64,000 nucleotides of DNA from Clavibacter michiganensis (GCF_016907085.1 NZ_JAFBBJ010000001.1:2294001-2358000); one strand, 5' to 3'; numbered from the stretch's first letter, positions 9,667 to 18,317 are shown. Program-made: numbers and translations. Notes: a model not told the origin generated them from the sequence alone.

Positions 9667-10680
9667 ATGGCCAGCCAGGACTGGTTCGACAAGGACTTCT
9701 ACAAGGTCCTCGGAGTGTCCAAGGACGTCTCGGAGGCCGACCTCAAGAAGGCCTACCGCAAGCTCGCGCGGCAGTACCACCCGGACAGCAACCCGGATCC
9801 GTCGGCCGAGGCGCGCTTCAAGGAGATCAGCGAGGCGCACGCCGTGCTGGCCGACAAGGAGCAGCGCAAGGAGTACGACCAGATCCGCGCGATGGGATCC
9901 GGCGCGCGATTCAGCGCACCCGGCGCCGGCGCGCCGGGCGGCGGGTTCGAGGACGTGTTCGGCGGCATGTTCGGCCAGCAGGCCGGCGGCCGCGGGCGGC
10001 GTGCGGCCGGGTTCGGATCCGGCCAGCCGCAGTACAGCCAGGGCGGGTTCGAGGACATCCTCGGCGGCATGTTCGGCAACGGCGGCTTCGGCCAGTCGAC
10101 CGGCGGCTACCGGGGCTACGGCGCGCCCACCAAGGGCCGCGACGTCACGGCGTCCACCACGGTCGACTTCCTCACCGCGGTGCAGGGCGACGTCGTGCGC
10201 CTGCAGGACTCCGACGGCCGCCCCCTCACGGTGCGCGTGCCGGCCGGCGTCTCCGACGGGCAGAAGATCCGCCTCGCCGGCAAGGGCGAGCCGTCGGGCG
10301 ACGGCGGCGCGTCGGGCGACATCATCCTCACCGTGCACGTGCGACCGCACCCCGTGTTCGAGCGCGACGGGCTGAACCTCCGGGTCAACGTGCCCGTCAC
10401 GTTCCCCGAGGCCGCGCTCGGCGCGACCATCGAGGTGCCCACGCTCGGCGGCGACCCGGTGCGGCTGAAGGTCGCGCCCGGCACGTCCAGCGGCAAGGTG
10501 CTGCGCGTCAAGGGCCGCGGCGTCACGACCCCGAAGGGCACGGGCGACCTGCTCGCGCGCATCGAGGTCGCGGTGCCGTCGCGCCTCACCGACGCCCAGC
10601 GCGTGGCGCTCGACGCGTTCGCCAGCTCGGGACCCGACGAGGACCCGCGCCGCGAGCTCATCGAGCGGGCCAGGAGCTGA
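9667..10680 (+). CDS. dnaJ: DnaJ/CbpA-type co-chaperone lacking the zinc finger
   Basis: A 337-aa J-domain protein that stimulates DnaK ATPase. The J-domain (about 5-70) carries the HPD tripeptide in QYHPDSNPD. A Gly/Phe-rich linker (about 75-155) contains two FEDxxGGMFG units, followed directly by the two C-terminal beta domains. There is no CxxCxGxG repeat, so this is a class II (CbpA/DnaJ2-like) protein even though it occupies the dnaJ position of the operon. GGGAGG precedes the ATG at 9667; the 120-base gap after grpE is longer than the other junctions in the operon. Confidence 0.93.
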   Translation: MASQDWFDKDFYKVLGVSKDVSEADLKKAYRKLARQYHPDSNPDPSAEARFKEISEAHAVLADKEQRKEYDQIRAMGSGARFSAPGAGAPGGGFEDVFGGMFGQQAGGRGRRAAGFGSGQPQYSQGGFEDILGGMFGNGGFGQSTGGYRGYGAPTKGRDVTASTTVDFLTAVQGDVVRLQDSDGRPLTVRVPAGVSDGQKIRLAGKGEPSGDGGASGDIILTVHVRPHPVFERDGLNLRVNVPVTFPEAALGATIEVPTLGGDPVRLKVAPGTSSGKVLRVKGRGVTTPKGTGDLLARIEVAVPSRLTDAQRVALDAFASSGPDEDPRRELIERARS

Positions 10681-10681
10681 C

Positions 10682-11155
10682 GTGGATCCCCGCGACACGA
10701 TGGACGAGGACGCCCCCGTCTTCGTGATCTCCGTGGCGGCCGAGCTGTCGGGCATGCACCCGCAGACGCTCCGGCAGTACGACCGCCTCGGCCTCGTGTC
10801 GCCCACCCGCACCGCCGGGCGCTCCCGCCGCTACTCGATGCGCGACATCGTGCAGCTGCGGGAGGTCGCCCGGCTGGGCGCGGAGGGCGTGAGCCTGGAG
10901 GGCATCGCGCGGATCCTCGAGCTCGAGAACCAGGTGAGCGAGCTCCGCGGGCGCGTGCGCCAGCTGGAGTCGGCGCTCGCCGACGAGCTGCTGTCGCGGC
11001 CCGGCCGCCGCGTGTTCGCGGCGCGCGGCGACGGCGACGTGGTGTCGCTGCGCGCGGGCGTGCGGCCCTCGCGGCCGACCGAGGTCGTGCTGTACCGGGC
11101 GGCGCTCGCCATGCCCGGCGACGACCGCGACGGCTCCGGGCGCGACGCGCGGTGA
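10682..11155 (+). CDS. hspR: Heat-shock repressor HspR (MerR family)
   Basis: A 157-aa MerR-type repressor of the dnaK operon. The helix-turn-helix (about 14-45) includes SVAAELSGMHPQTLRQYDRLG, then the wing RSRRYS and a leucine-rich coiled coil (LELENQVSELRGRVRQLE) for dimerisation. GTG at 10682 lies one base after the dnaJ stop; an ATG at 10700 is an alternative start. HspR binds HAIR sites, and two are present upstream of dnaK, so the operon is autoregulated, with DnaK as known co-repressor in relatives. Confidence 0.95.
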   Translation: MDPRDTMDEDAPVFVISVAAELSGMHPQTLRQYDRLGLVSPTRTAGRSRRYSMRDIVQLREVARLGAEGVSLEGIARILELENQVSELRGRVRQLESALADELLSRPGRRVFAARGDGDVVSLRAGVRPSRPTEVVLYRAALAMPGDDRDGSGRDAR

Positions 11156-12369
11156 GCGACGCTCCCACCACGTCATCCGCTGCCGACGACCTGCTGGACC
11201 TCGGCGCGCTGCGCCGCCGGCCCGACGTCGAGGCCGAGAACCTCTTCGCCGTGGACGCGGCCGACCGGCTGCTCCTCGACGAGCTGATCGCGCTGCTCGA
11301 CGCGGCCTCCGACACCGGCCGTCCCGTGCGGCCGGAGGAGCTCGTCGTGATCGGCGACCAGTACGGCGCCCTCGCGCTCGGCGCCGCGGCCGCGCTGCGC
11401 CGTGCGGGCGCCGTGGATCCCGTGCGCATCCGCGTTCACCAGGACGCCCTCGCCTCCGAGACCGCGCTCGACCTCAACGCGGAGCTGCTCGGCGAGACCG
11501 CGGAGATCGCCCACCACGGGCTGGACGACGCGCTCGCCGCGGGCGCCCGGGTCGTCGTCGCGCGCCTGCCCCGCAGCCTCGACGCCCTCGACGAGTGGGC
11601 CGGGGCGGTCGCGCGTGCCGCGGCCGACGACGTGACCGTGCTCGCCGGCGGCCGCGTGAAGCACATGACGCCCGCGATGACCGAGGTGCTCCGCCGCCGC
11701 TTCGGCGACGTGCACGCGACGCTGGCGCGGCAGAAGTCGCGGATCCTCGTGGCGCGCGAGCCGCTCCCCGCGACCGGCGACGAGGTCGACGCCTACCCCC
11801 GCCGCGAGTCGCACCCCGACCTCGGCCTCGAGGTGCGCGCGCACGGCGCCGCCTTCGCCGGATCCAAGATCGACATCGGCACGCGCTTCCTGCTCTCCTT
11901 CCTCGCCGACCTGCCCGCCGACGCCCGCGTCGCGGTCGACCTCGGCTGCGGCACGGGCGTCATCGCGTCGGCCGTGGCGCTCGCGCTGCCGGATCTGCGG
12001 GTCGTCGCGACCGACCAGTCGTGGGCGGCCGTCGACTCGGCGCGCGCGACCGTCGCCGCCAACGGGGTCGCGGAGCGGGTGACCGTGGTGCGCGACGACG
12101 CCGGATCCACCGTGCCCGACGGATCCGCCGACCTCGTGCTCCTGAACCCGCCGTTCCACACGGGCGCGACCGTGCACGCGGGCCTCGCCCCGCGCCTCTT
12201 CGCCGCCGCGGCCCGCATGCTCCGACCCGGCGGCCAGCTCTGGACCGTCTACAACGGCCCGCTCGGCTACCGGCCGCAGCTGACGCGCATCGTCGGCCCC
12301 ACGCGCGAGGCGGGTCGGAACGCGAAGTTCACGGTGGCCGTCTCGACGAAGCCGGATCGCCGGGCCTAG
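11152..12369 (+). CDS. RlmG/RsmC-type rRNA (guanine-N2) methyltransferase
   Basis: A 405-aa SAM-dependent methyltransferase with the two-lobed layout of RlmG/RsmC: a degenerate N-terminal Rossmann-like lobe (about 1-215) and a catalytic lobe with motif I DLGCGTGV (about 263-270) and motif IV NPPFH (about 328-332), which marks N2-guanine or related rRNA methylation. The GTG start overlaps the hspR stop by four bases, so it is translated with the heat-shock operon. Whether the target is 16S or 23S rRNA cannot be read from sequence. Coupling to hspR suggests ribosome maintenance under stress; this is inference. Confidence 0.8.
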   Translation: MSDAPTTSSAADDLLDLGALRRRPDVEAENLFAVDAADRLLLDELIALLDAASDTGRPVRPEELVVIGDQYGALALGAAAALRRAGAVDPVRIRVHQDALASETALDLNAELLGETAEIAHHGLDDALAAGARVVVARLPRSLDALDEWAGAVARAAADDVTVLAGGRVKHMTPAMTEVLRRRFGDVHATLARQKSRILVAREPLPATGDEVDAYPRRESHPDLGLEVRAHGAAFAGSKIDIGTRFLLSFLADLPADARVAVDLGCGTGVIASAVALALPDLRVVATDQSWAAVDSARATVAANGVAERVTVVRDDAGSTVPDGSADLVLLNPPFHTGATVHAGLAPRLFAAAARMLRPGGQLWTVYNGPLGYRPQLTRIVGPTREAGRNAKFTVAVSTKPDRRA

Positions 12370-12421
12370 CCTCGGGTCCACCGCGGCCGCCCGTGCCGCG
12401 CCCGCTCGCCGAGGAGCCGCC

Positions 12422-12862
12422 ATGCCCACCTTCCGCACCCGCGTCATGCAGGCCCGCGTCAACGCGACCGGCCTCCCGGTGCCCCCGGAGGCCCTCGACG
12501 AGCTGGGCGCGGGGAAGCGCCCCTCGGTCGTCGTGACCGTCGCGGGCCACACGTACCGCACGAGCGTCGGCGCGATGGGCGGCCAGGCGCTGATCCCGCT
12601 CAGCGCGGCGCATCGTGCCGCGTCGGGTGTCGCCGCCGACGACGAGGTCGAGGTGACCATCGAGCTCGACGCCGCGCCGCGCGAGGCCGTGATCTCGGAC
12701 GAGGTCGCGGCCGCGTTCGCCGCGGACCCGGCCCTCGCGGAGGCGTTCCGCGCGCTCTCGTCGACCCGGCAGCGCGCCCTCGTGGATCCGATCGGCGAGG
12801 CCAAGACGGACGAGACCCGCGCGCGCCGCGTCGAGAAGGCGCTCGCGGCGCTGCGCGGCTGA
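12422..12862 (+). CDS. YdeI/OmpD-associated, DUF1905-type protein
   Basis: A 146-aa cytosolic protein. The N-terminal half (about 1-85) is a DUF1905-like small beta-barrel with KRPSVVVTVAGHTYRTS, and the C-terminal half is a YdeI-type helical segment with the AFRALSSTRQRALVDPI block and a run of basic helices. GAGGAG lies before the ATG. Members are widespread in actinobacteria and their biochemical role is unclear. It stands alone, with a short gap from the methyltransferase gene and a convergent neighbour. Confidence 0.8.
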   Translation: MPTFRTRVMQARVNATGLPVPPEALDELGAGKRPSVVVTVAGHTYRTSVGAMGGQALIPLSAAHRAASGVAADDEVEVTIELDAAPREAVISDEVAAAFAADPALAEAFRALSSTRQRALVDPIGEAKTDETRARRVEKALAALRG

Positions 12863-12889
12863 CCCGGCCACCACCGCGGGCGGCGCGCG

Positions 12890-13126
12890 TCAGGCCGTCG
12901 GCGGATCCAGCACCAGCAGTTCGCCGATCTCGCACTCCAGCGCGCGGCACACCGCGACGAGGGTCGAGTAGCGGATCGCCCGGGCGCGGTCGTTCTTCAG
13001 CACCGAGAGGTTCACCTGGCTCACGCCCACGATCGCGCTCAGCCTCGTGAGCGTCATGCCGCGCGCGGCGAGCAGCTCGTCGAGGCGGCAGTGGACGCCG
13101 GTGGGGCCCTCGTCGTCGGCGCCCAT
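12890..13126 (-). CDS. Small XRE-family regulator (YozG-like)
   Basis: A 78-aa protein that is almost entirely one Cro/CI helix-turn-helix: LDELLAARGMTLTRLSAIVG, VSQVNLSVLKN and a C-terminal CEIGELLVLDP tail. This short form is the usual partner of DUF2975 membrane proteins. Its ATG shares one base with the stop of the upstream DUF2975 gene (TGATG), so both are made from one message. It probably controls its own operon; a candidate operator lies at 13783-13794. Confidence 0.88.
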   Translation of the reverse strand: MGADDEGPTGVHCRLDELLAARGMTLTRLSAIVGVSQVNLSVLKNDRARAIRYSTLVAVCRALECEIGELLVLDPPTA

Positions 13127-13776
13127 CAGACGAGGCCGCGGGTGTCGCGCTGCAGGGTCTCGCCGTGCTCGACCACCAGCCCGACGATCATCAGGGCGAA
13201 GCCGAGCGCGATGGTGGAGGCGTCGACCTCCGCGATGACGGGCCAGAAGCCGTCGAGCCCGACGTCCGGGTCGTTGAGCGCGTCGCCGACCATCCAGGCC
13301 ACGCCCGTGCGCGCGCCGAGCGAGAGCAGCGCCGCGATCATCACGGTGCCGCCCGCCAGCGTGACCACGAGGCTCAGGCGACGGGCGAGCGGATCCGGCC
13401 GGAGCAGCCGGCGGGCGAGGATCGCGACCGTGCCCGCGAGCGCGATGCCCACGGCGGCGTCCAGCGCGATGCGGGCGACGTGCAGCGCGACGATCCCGCC
13501 GGGCAGCTCGCCCACCGCGACCTCGGCCGTGCGGTAGGCGCCGGCGCGGAGGTCGGCGGGGCCGGCGTCGGCCTCGGCGGGCAGGGATCCGCGCATCTCG
13601 AGCGACGTGCGCACCACCCCGGTCCGCAGGGTCTCCACCGCGCTCACGACGGCCGCCGCGGCGACCGCCAGCAGCACCAGCACGGCGATCGCGAGGGCCG
13701 ACCACAGGACGGCGCGCGAGAGGCGCGCGGCGGATCCGGTGCCGGCGAGAGGCGAGCGTCCCATGTCGTGTCCCAT
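13126..13776 (-). CDS. DUF2975 family membrane protein
   Basis: A 216-aa integral membrane protein with four predicted helices (about residues 23-45, 95-118, 133-155 and 185-205), matching the DUF2975 fold. It is translationally coupled to the XRE regulator, a conserved pairing in Gram-positive bacteria whose function is unknown, with membrane-state sensing sometimes suggested. Start is uncertain between ATG at 13776 and ATG at 13764; the second has a weak GGGA upstream. Confidence 0.8.
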   Translation of the reverse strand: MGHDMGRSPLAGTGSAARLSRAVLWSALAIAVLVLLAVAAAAVVSAVETLRTGVVRTSLEMRGSLPAEADAGPADLRAGAYRTAEVAVGELPGGIVALHVARIALDAAVGIALAGTVAILARRLLRPDPLARRLSLVVTLAGGTVMIAALLSLGARTGVAWMVGDALNDPDVGLDGFWPVIAEVDASTIALGFALMIVGLVVEHGETLQRDTRGLV

Positions 13777-13782
13777 CGATCA

Positions 13783-13794
13783 TCGTTACAACGA
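13783..13794. promoter_or_regulatory. Candidate operator for the XRE/DUF2975 operon
   Basis: TCGTT-AC-AACGA is a 12-base interrupted palindrome just upstream of the DUF2975 start, a suitable site for the coupled XRE repressor. It lies in an A+T-rich patch unusual for this genome, likely part of the promoter. Confidence 0.4.
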
Positions 13795-13844
13795 ATGTCG
13801 ATATGGTGGCACGCGCTCGGGCCCGGTGTCGAGGCCCGCCGGGA

Positions 13845-14264
13845 TCACACCGGGTGCGTGCGGAACCACTCCAGGAGCCAGCGGGCGCGGGACGGGGCGT
13901 CGGGGCGGGCCGCGGCGGACACGGGCTTGTCGAGGAAGTCGTCGTAGCCGCGGAGCTCGCGGAGCGTCGCGTCGTCCACCGTGCGGAAGCCCATCGACCA
14001 CTGGGGGAACTGCCGGGCGGGGATCTCCTCGTCGAGCAGCAGGCGCACGTCGGTGTGGCGGGGATCCGCCTCGATGGTGGCGTACACCGCCTCCACGGCG
14101 TCGTGCGGGCCCTCGAGCACCTGCATGAACTTCCCGTCGCGATGGAGCAGCAGGCCGGTGAGGCCCGCCTCCTCGTTGTTGCGGATGCACTGGCCGAGGA
14201 GCTCCGCGAGGTCCTCGTCGGTCATGTGTCGCGTGGCGGTGCTGGTGTAGACGGTCGTGCGCAT
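13845..14264 (-). CDS. BLUF-domain blue-light photoreceptor
   Basis: A 139-aa short BLUF protein that would bind FAD and sense blue light. The chromophore residues are all present with AppA spacing: Tyr6, Asn30 (24 residues later) and Gln48 (42 residues later), corresponding to AppA Y21/N45/Q63, plus the WSMGF region. The typical FxQxLEGP (FMQVLEGP) follows. No output domain is fused, so signalling must be through partner proteins. The ATG at 14264 starts directly at the first beta strand. It is monocistronic on the minus strand with about 400 bases upstream before the next gene. Confidence 0.92.
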   Translation of the reverse strand: MRTTVYTSTATRHMTDEDLAELLGQCIRNNEEAGLTGLLLHRDGKFMQVLEGPHDAVEAVYATIEADPRHTDVRLLLDEEIPARQFPQWSMGFRTVDDATLRELRGYDDFLDKPVSAAARPDAPSRARWLLEWFRTHPV

Positions 14265-14384
14265 GGATCCCCCTCAGGCCGTCCCTCCATCCTGGCGCGT
14301 CGCGGTGGCCGACGGGGGACGGCACGCGCGGGCCGGACATCGCCGGACCCCGTCCGGTCGCCGCCGACGCCCGCGGATGCACAA

Positions 14385-14423
14385 GAGCCCGACGCGTCCG
14401 CGGGTACGGCGCGCGTCGGGCTC
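14385..14423 (-). terminator. Hairpin in the gap downstream of the 2H phosphoesterase gene
   Basis: A 12-bp perfect stem (GAGCCCGACGCG and its complement) with a 15-base loop. It lies about 245 bases past the phosphoesterase stop and about 120 bases before the BLUF gene, so it could terminate read-through into BLUF. The rest of the 14265-14668 gap shows no convincing reading frame and must hold the BLUF promoter. Confidence 0.5.
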
Positions 14424-14668
14424 CTGCTGCTGCCGCGTCCGTTCGGGTCGGACCGCGGAGGGATCTGATGAGCTGCCCCGCTGGCGGGGGGACGCGGCGG
14501 GCGCTCGTCGGGTATCCATTCGCACGGCGGCATCGGGGGGGGGAACCCGCTGTGCTGAGAAGACTCTACGACGCTGGTCCTCATTTAGGGGGACACGTCG
14601 TGCACGAATCGCGGGTGAACCGAGGGTGAGGCGAGGGTGAGAGGCCCGTCGCGCCGCGGATCCGAGGG

Positions 14669-15397
14669 TCAGCGGGCGGTGCCGCCGAGGGTCCAGGTGC
14701 GCACGTGCTCCCAGGTGAGGGTGGTCCACCAGCGGCCGGACCAGTCCGGGCTGGCGGTGCGGTACATGACGACCGTGTCGCCGACGAAGCCGGTGGGGAC
14801 GGGCTCGTCGAGCTCGCGGATGAAGTCGCCGACCTCGTCGTGCAGGTCGGGGCGCACGAGGAGGTCGTGCGAGGCGAGCGAGAGGTGCGCCCGGAAGCGC
14901 GCGGGGTCGAACACGTGGTGCTCGGGGGAGTCCATGGGCCGGCGGAACGGCGCCGCGACGCGGTCGATGTCTGCCGCGAGCGCGAGCAGCTCGGTGTTCT
15001 TGCTGCCGTCCGGCCGCTCGTCGACGTCGTAGACGAAGCCGAAGCCGTGCTCGCGGACGCCCGCGTTGTGCACGGGGAAGGCGGGCCGGTCGGCGAGGAG
15101 CTCGGTGACCGCCTCGATCACCCGCGCCTCGTCGTGCCCGAACGGCTGGCTCCCGATGAGGGTCGCGTGCGGGGGGAAGGCGCCCGCGGACACGAGGCCG
15201 TACTGCGCGCGGATCTGGTCGGTGACGACGGTCACGGCCCGGCAGGTGCGCGGGTCGGGGCGGAGGAAGATCCCGTAGCGGTAGGGGTCGCTGTCGTCGC
15301 GGGGGAGCAGCGACGGGCGCATCTCGACGCGGCTCGCCGACGCGGGGACGATGTCGGGTGCGGCGATGTCGTAGTCGTTCGGGTCGTCGTGGTCCAT
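14669..15397 (-). CDS. 2H phosphoesterase / 2'-5' RNA ligase-like protein
   Basis: A 242-aa protein with the two hallmark tetrapeptides of the 2H superfamily: HATL (His77-x-Thr79) and HLSL (His171-x-Ser173). Members cleave cyclic phosphates or 2'-5' linkages in RNA or nucleotide derivatives; the actual substrate is unknown. AGGAGGATC precedes the ATG at 15397, which rules out the longer frame. A perfect LacI-type palindrome lies about 30 bases upstream of the start and a LacI regulator gene is next on the same strand, so expression may respond to a sugar or nucleoside ligand. Confidence 0.8.
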   Translation of the reverse strand: MDHDDPNDYDIAAPDIVPASASRVEMRPSLLPRDDSDPYRYGIFLRPDPRTCRAVTVVTDQIRAQYGLVSAGAFPPHATLIGSQPFGHDEARVIEAVTELLADRPAFPVHNAGVREHGFGFVYDVDERPDGSKNTELLALAADIDRVAAPFRRPMDSPEHHVFDPARFRAHLSLASHDLLVRPDLHDEVGDFIRELDEPVPTGFVGDTVVMYRTASPDWSGRWWTTLTWEHVRTWTLGGTAR

Positions 15398-15425
15398 GCG
15401 GGATCCTCCTGTCGTCGAGCGGCGC

Positions 15426-15439
15426 AGGGAACGTTCCCT
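15426..15439. promoter_or_regulatory. LacI-type operator palindrome
   Basis: AGGGAACGTTCCCT is a perfect 14-bp palindrome centred on CG, the form preferred by LacI/GalR regulators. It sits 29 bases upstream of the phosphoesterase start and about 165 bases after the adjacent LacI gene, which is the obvious candidate to bind it. Confidence 0.65.
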
Positions 15440-15605
15440 ACGATGCGACGACCACCGTGCCACACCGCGGGCGGAGGGGAGCGGCCGCGGGGTGAACGGC
15501 CGGTGGACGGGTGGTGCCGGCGGGCCGGGCGGACCGGGCGCTCGGCCGACGCTCGGCGTGCGGTCGACCGGCGTGCGCTTGACCGGTGCGCGCGCTCGGG
15601 GCGCG

Positions 15606-16634
15606 TCAGGCGCGGAGGGCGACGGCCGTGCGGCCCGGGATCAGCGCGCCGTCCACCGCCATGTGGCACGTGCCCGTGACGGTGCCGTCGATGCGGTCGA
15701 CCACGGCGTCGACGGCGAGGGCGCCGATCACGGGGATCGGCTGACGCCAGGTGGTGAAGTCGAGGAGCGCGCTCGTGAAGGGCGGCAGGCCGTCGTAGCC
15801 GGTGATGGAGACGCTCGCCGGGGCGGTGATGCCGCGGCGGCCGAGGCCGTCGAGGATCGCGAGGGCCCACCCGTCGCTCGGGGTCATGATCGCGGTCACT
15901 CCGCCCGCGTCGACGATCGCCTGCGCGACGCCGTCCGCGCCGTCGATGTGCCCGTCCCGGTGCTCCTCGCCGCGCACGTGCACGACGTCGAGGCCGAGCT
16001 CGCGGAGGCGGTCGAGCATCGCGCGGGTGCGGGCGGACATCGTGAGGGAGATGGCGGGCGGGAGCGTGAGGACGGCGACGCGGCGGTGGCCGAGCGACGC
16101 CACGTGGTCGGCGAGGCCGCGTCCGCCCGTCCGCTCGTCGCAGTAGACGCTGCTGAGCGCCGCGTCCACCTCGGGGCGGCCCGCGACGACCGTGGGGATC
16201 CGGCGCGCGGACGGCAGGATGTCGGCGACCGGGAGCGCGCCGCTGCACACGACGAGACCCTCGACCTGCAGCGAGACGAGCGTCTCGAGGGCCTTGCGCT
16301 CCTCCTCGATGTCGAAGGCGCCGAACCCCGTCGTCGTCACGACCCGGTATCCGCGCTCCGACGCCCGCTGCTGGAGCGCCGTGAGCAGGTGCCCGTAGAA
16401 GGGCGTGGACGCGTCGCGCACGAGCACGCCGAGCGTGTGGGTGCGGTGCGCCGACATCCCGCGCGCGTGGGCGTTGGCCACGTAGCCGAGCGCGGCGGCG
16501 GCGTCGCGGACCGCCCGCTCCGTCGCGGGGGCCACGCCCGGCGCCCCCGAGAGCGCCCGCGAGACGACCGACTTGGAGACGCCCGCGCGCGCGGCGACGT
16601 CGTGGATGGTGGGGGCGGCGCCGGGGCGGCTCAT
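15606..16634 (-). CDS. LacI-family transcriptional regulator
   Basis: A 342-aa regulator. The DNA-binding head (about 8-60) reads TIHDVAARAGVSKSVVSRAL with the hinge ALGYVANAHARGM, followed by a periplasmic-binding-protein-like effector domain (LGVLVRDASTPFYGHLL onward, SITGYDG near residue 275). Ligand is unknown; no sugar transporter is adjacent. The next gene downstream is the 2H phosphoesterase with a palindrome of LacI type before it, suggesting a local one-gene circuit. Confidence 0.9.
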   Translation of the reverse strand: MSRPGAAPTIHDVAARAGVSKSVVSRALSGAPGVAPATERAVRDAAAALGYVANAHARGMSAHRTHTLGVLVRDASTPFYGHLLTALQQRASERGYRVVTTTGFGAFDIEEERKALETLVSLQVEGLVVCSGALPVADILPSARRIPTVVAGRPEVDAALSSVYCDERTGGRGLADHVASLGHRRVAVLTLPPAISLTMSARTRAMLDRLRELGLDVVHVRGEEHRDGHIDGADGVAQAIVDAGGVTAIMTPSDGWALAILDGLGRRGITAPASVSITGYDGLPPFTSALLDFTTWRQPIPVIGALAVDAVVDRIDGTVTGTCHMAVDGALIPGRTAVALRA

Positions 16635-16757
16635 GCGCGGATCCCCGGGGAGGGCGACCCGGGGTCGGCGGCGGGGAGCGGGATCGGCGCGGGGTGCGGG
16701 GCGGCGGCGGTGGGCACGGGTCCACGGTAGCGATGCGGGGGCGCCGCGGGTGGCAGG

Positions 16758-17078
16758 TCAGGGGTGGTGCGGCGCGGGATCGATGGCGGGCGGCGGATCG
16801 GCGACGGGCGCGGGATCCGCGTCTGCCGCGGGCTCCCGGACGGGCGGCAGGGGCAGGCCGGCCGCGCTGGCGCCGAGTCGGCGGAGGATCGCGCGCCACG
16901 CCAGGCGGAAGAGGTCGGAGGGCCTCGGTGCGCGGACCCGGTCGGCGCCCGCGGCGGCCGTCGCGCGGCGGGTCGCGCGGAGCGGGTCGTCGTCGGCCTG
17001 ATCCCCGGGCCACACGTCGTGCAGCGCGCGGAGCCGCTCCTGCAGGAGGTCGTCGTCGCGGTCGGGGCTGCTCAGCAC
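16758..17078 (-). CDS. Small hypothetical protein
   Basis: A 106-aa candidate starting at GTG 17078 with GGGAG upstream. The first half is helix-forming and charged (DRDDDLLQERLRALHDVW), a central segment FRLAWRAILRRLG could be amphipathic, and the tail is Pro/Ala/Asp-rich and low complexity. No family is recognised. The frame stays open far upstream of this start, but that part looks like the shadow of the divergent amidohydrolase gene. Weakly supported. Confidence 0.45.
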   Translation of the reverse strand: MLSSPDRDDDLLQERLRALHDVWPGDQADDDPLRATRRATAAAGADRVRAPRPSDLFRLAWRAILRRLGASAAGLPLPPVREPAADADPAPVADPPPAIDPAPHHP

Positions 17079-17285
17079 GCGCGGGCTCCCGGTGACGCGC
17101 GGCGCCGGCGGCCGCGGTGCGCGGGGAGGGCGACCGACGGCGTGCGGGGGTGCGGGGCGTGCGGCATGGGACCTCGGGCTGCGGCTCGGACGGGAGGGGC
17201 ACGAGGCTACGGGCCGCGCGGATCCGGCGGCGCGGGCCCTGCACATGCCGCGGCGCGCTAGGTTCGGCGGGACCCGGGGAGGCGC

Positions 17286-18317
17286 ATGGATCACGACGCC
17301 GTCGATGCCGCACGCGACGCGTCCGGCGGTGCCTGGCGCGTGCGGGAGCTGCGGCTCGACCGGATCCACCGCGAGGTCGCCGTGCGGATCGCCGGCGGTC
17401 GCGTCGCGCTCGCCGACCCGGCCGACGAGGTGCTCGGGCGGCTCGACCTGAGCCTGAGCGACGGCGTGGTCGACCGGCACGTGCACCTCGGGCTCGTCGA
17501 TCGCGCGGCGCTCGCCGGATCGCCCGTCACGGCGGTGGTCGACCTCGGGTGGGATCCCGCGGAGATCGCCCGCATCGCCGCCCGCCCGCCGGCCGGCGTT
17601 GAGGTCCGCTACGCGGGTCCGTTCCACACCGCCCTGGGCGGTTACCCCTCGGACCGCCCGTGGGCGCCTTCGGCCGCGGTGCGCGGGGTGGTGCGCGCGG
17701 TGGACGCGGCGGGCGCCGTCGCGGAGGCGCGGGCGGGCGGATCCGGCACGGTGAAGATCGTGCTGCACGATGGCGGACCGCTCCTCGCCGACGACGTGCT
17801 GGCCGCGCTGGTCGACGCCGCGCACGACGCCGGGCTGCCCGCGGCCGTGCACGCGGAGGGCGCGGGGCAGGCGGCGCGCGCGATCCGGGCGGGCGCCGAC
17901 GTGCTCGTGCACGTGCCGTGGACCGAGCGGCTCGACGACGCCACGCTGCGCGCGTCCGCGGCGCGGGACGTGCTCTGGATCTCGACCCTGGCGATCCACG
18001 ACGGCGCCGACCTCGCGACGGCCCTCGACAACGCCCGCCGGTACGTCGCGCTCGGCGGCCGGGTCGCCTACGGCACCGACCTCGGCAACGGCGACCTCCC
18101 GGTGGGCCTGAACGCGCGCGAGGTCGAGCTGCTCGGCGAGGTCGGGCTGCGGGGCGCGGCGCTGCTCGACGCCGTGCTGGGCAGCGCGCCCGGCGGCATC
18201 GCGCACGCGCTGGCGAGCGCGGATCCGCTGCCGTCGTCCGCCGACGCCACCGCGCCGCAGCTGGTCGCCTGGCTGCGCGGGGCGCACCGGCTGGGGCCCG
18301 CGGACCTGCCCGGCTGA
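17286..18317 (+). CDS. Amidohydrolase-superfamily metal-dependent hydrolase
   Basis: A 343-aa enzyme with the metal ligands of the amidohydrolase barrel in order: RHVHLG (HxH, about residues 60-62), TVKIVLH with the candidate bridging Lys (about 156), HAEG, HVPW and the late Asp in YGTDLGNGD. The substrate is likely a cyclic amide, imine or similar C-N bond but is not identifiable. GGGGAGG lies just before the ATG. The following SGNH-like gene begins about 220 bases later on the same strand. Confidence 0.85.
   Translation: MDHDAVDAARDASGGAWRVRELRLDRIHREVAVRIAGGRVALADPADEVLGRLDLSLSDGVVDRHVHLGLVDRAALAGSPVTAVVDLGWDPAEIARIAARPPAGVEVRYAGPFHTALGGYPSDRPWAPSAAVRGVVRAVDAAGAVAEARAGGSGTVKIVLHDGGPLLADDVLAALVDAAHDAGLPAAVHAEGAGQAARAIRAGADVLVHVPWTERLDDATLRASAARDVLWISTLAIHDGADLATALDNARRYVALGGRVAYGTDLGNGDLPVGLNAREVELLGEVGLRGAALLDAVLGSAPGGIAHALASADPLPSSADATAPQLVAWLRGAHRLGPADLPG

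Noticed and set aside
14385..14423. Possible structured RNA or tRNA
   Set aside because: The fold is a single 12-bp hairpin with no cloverleaf, anticodon arm or CCA context; better read as a terminator.
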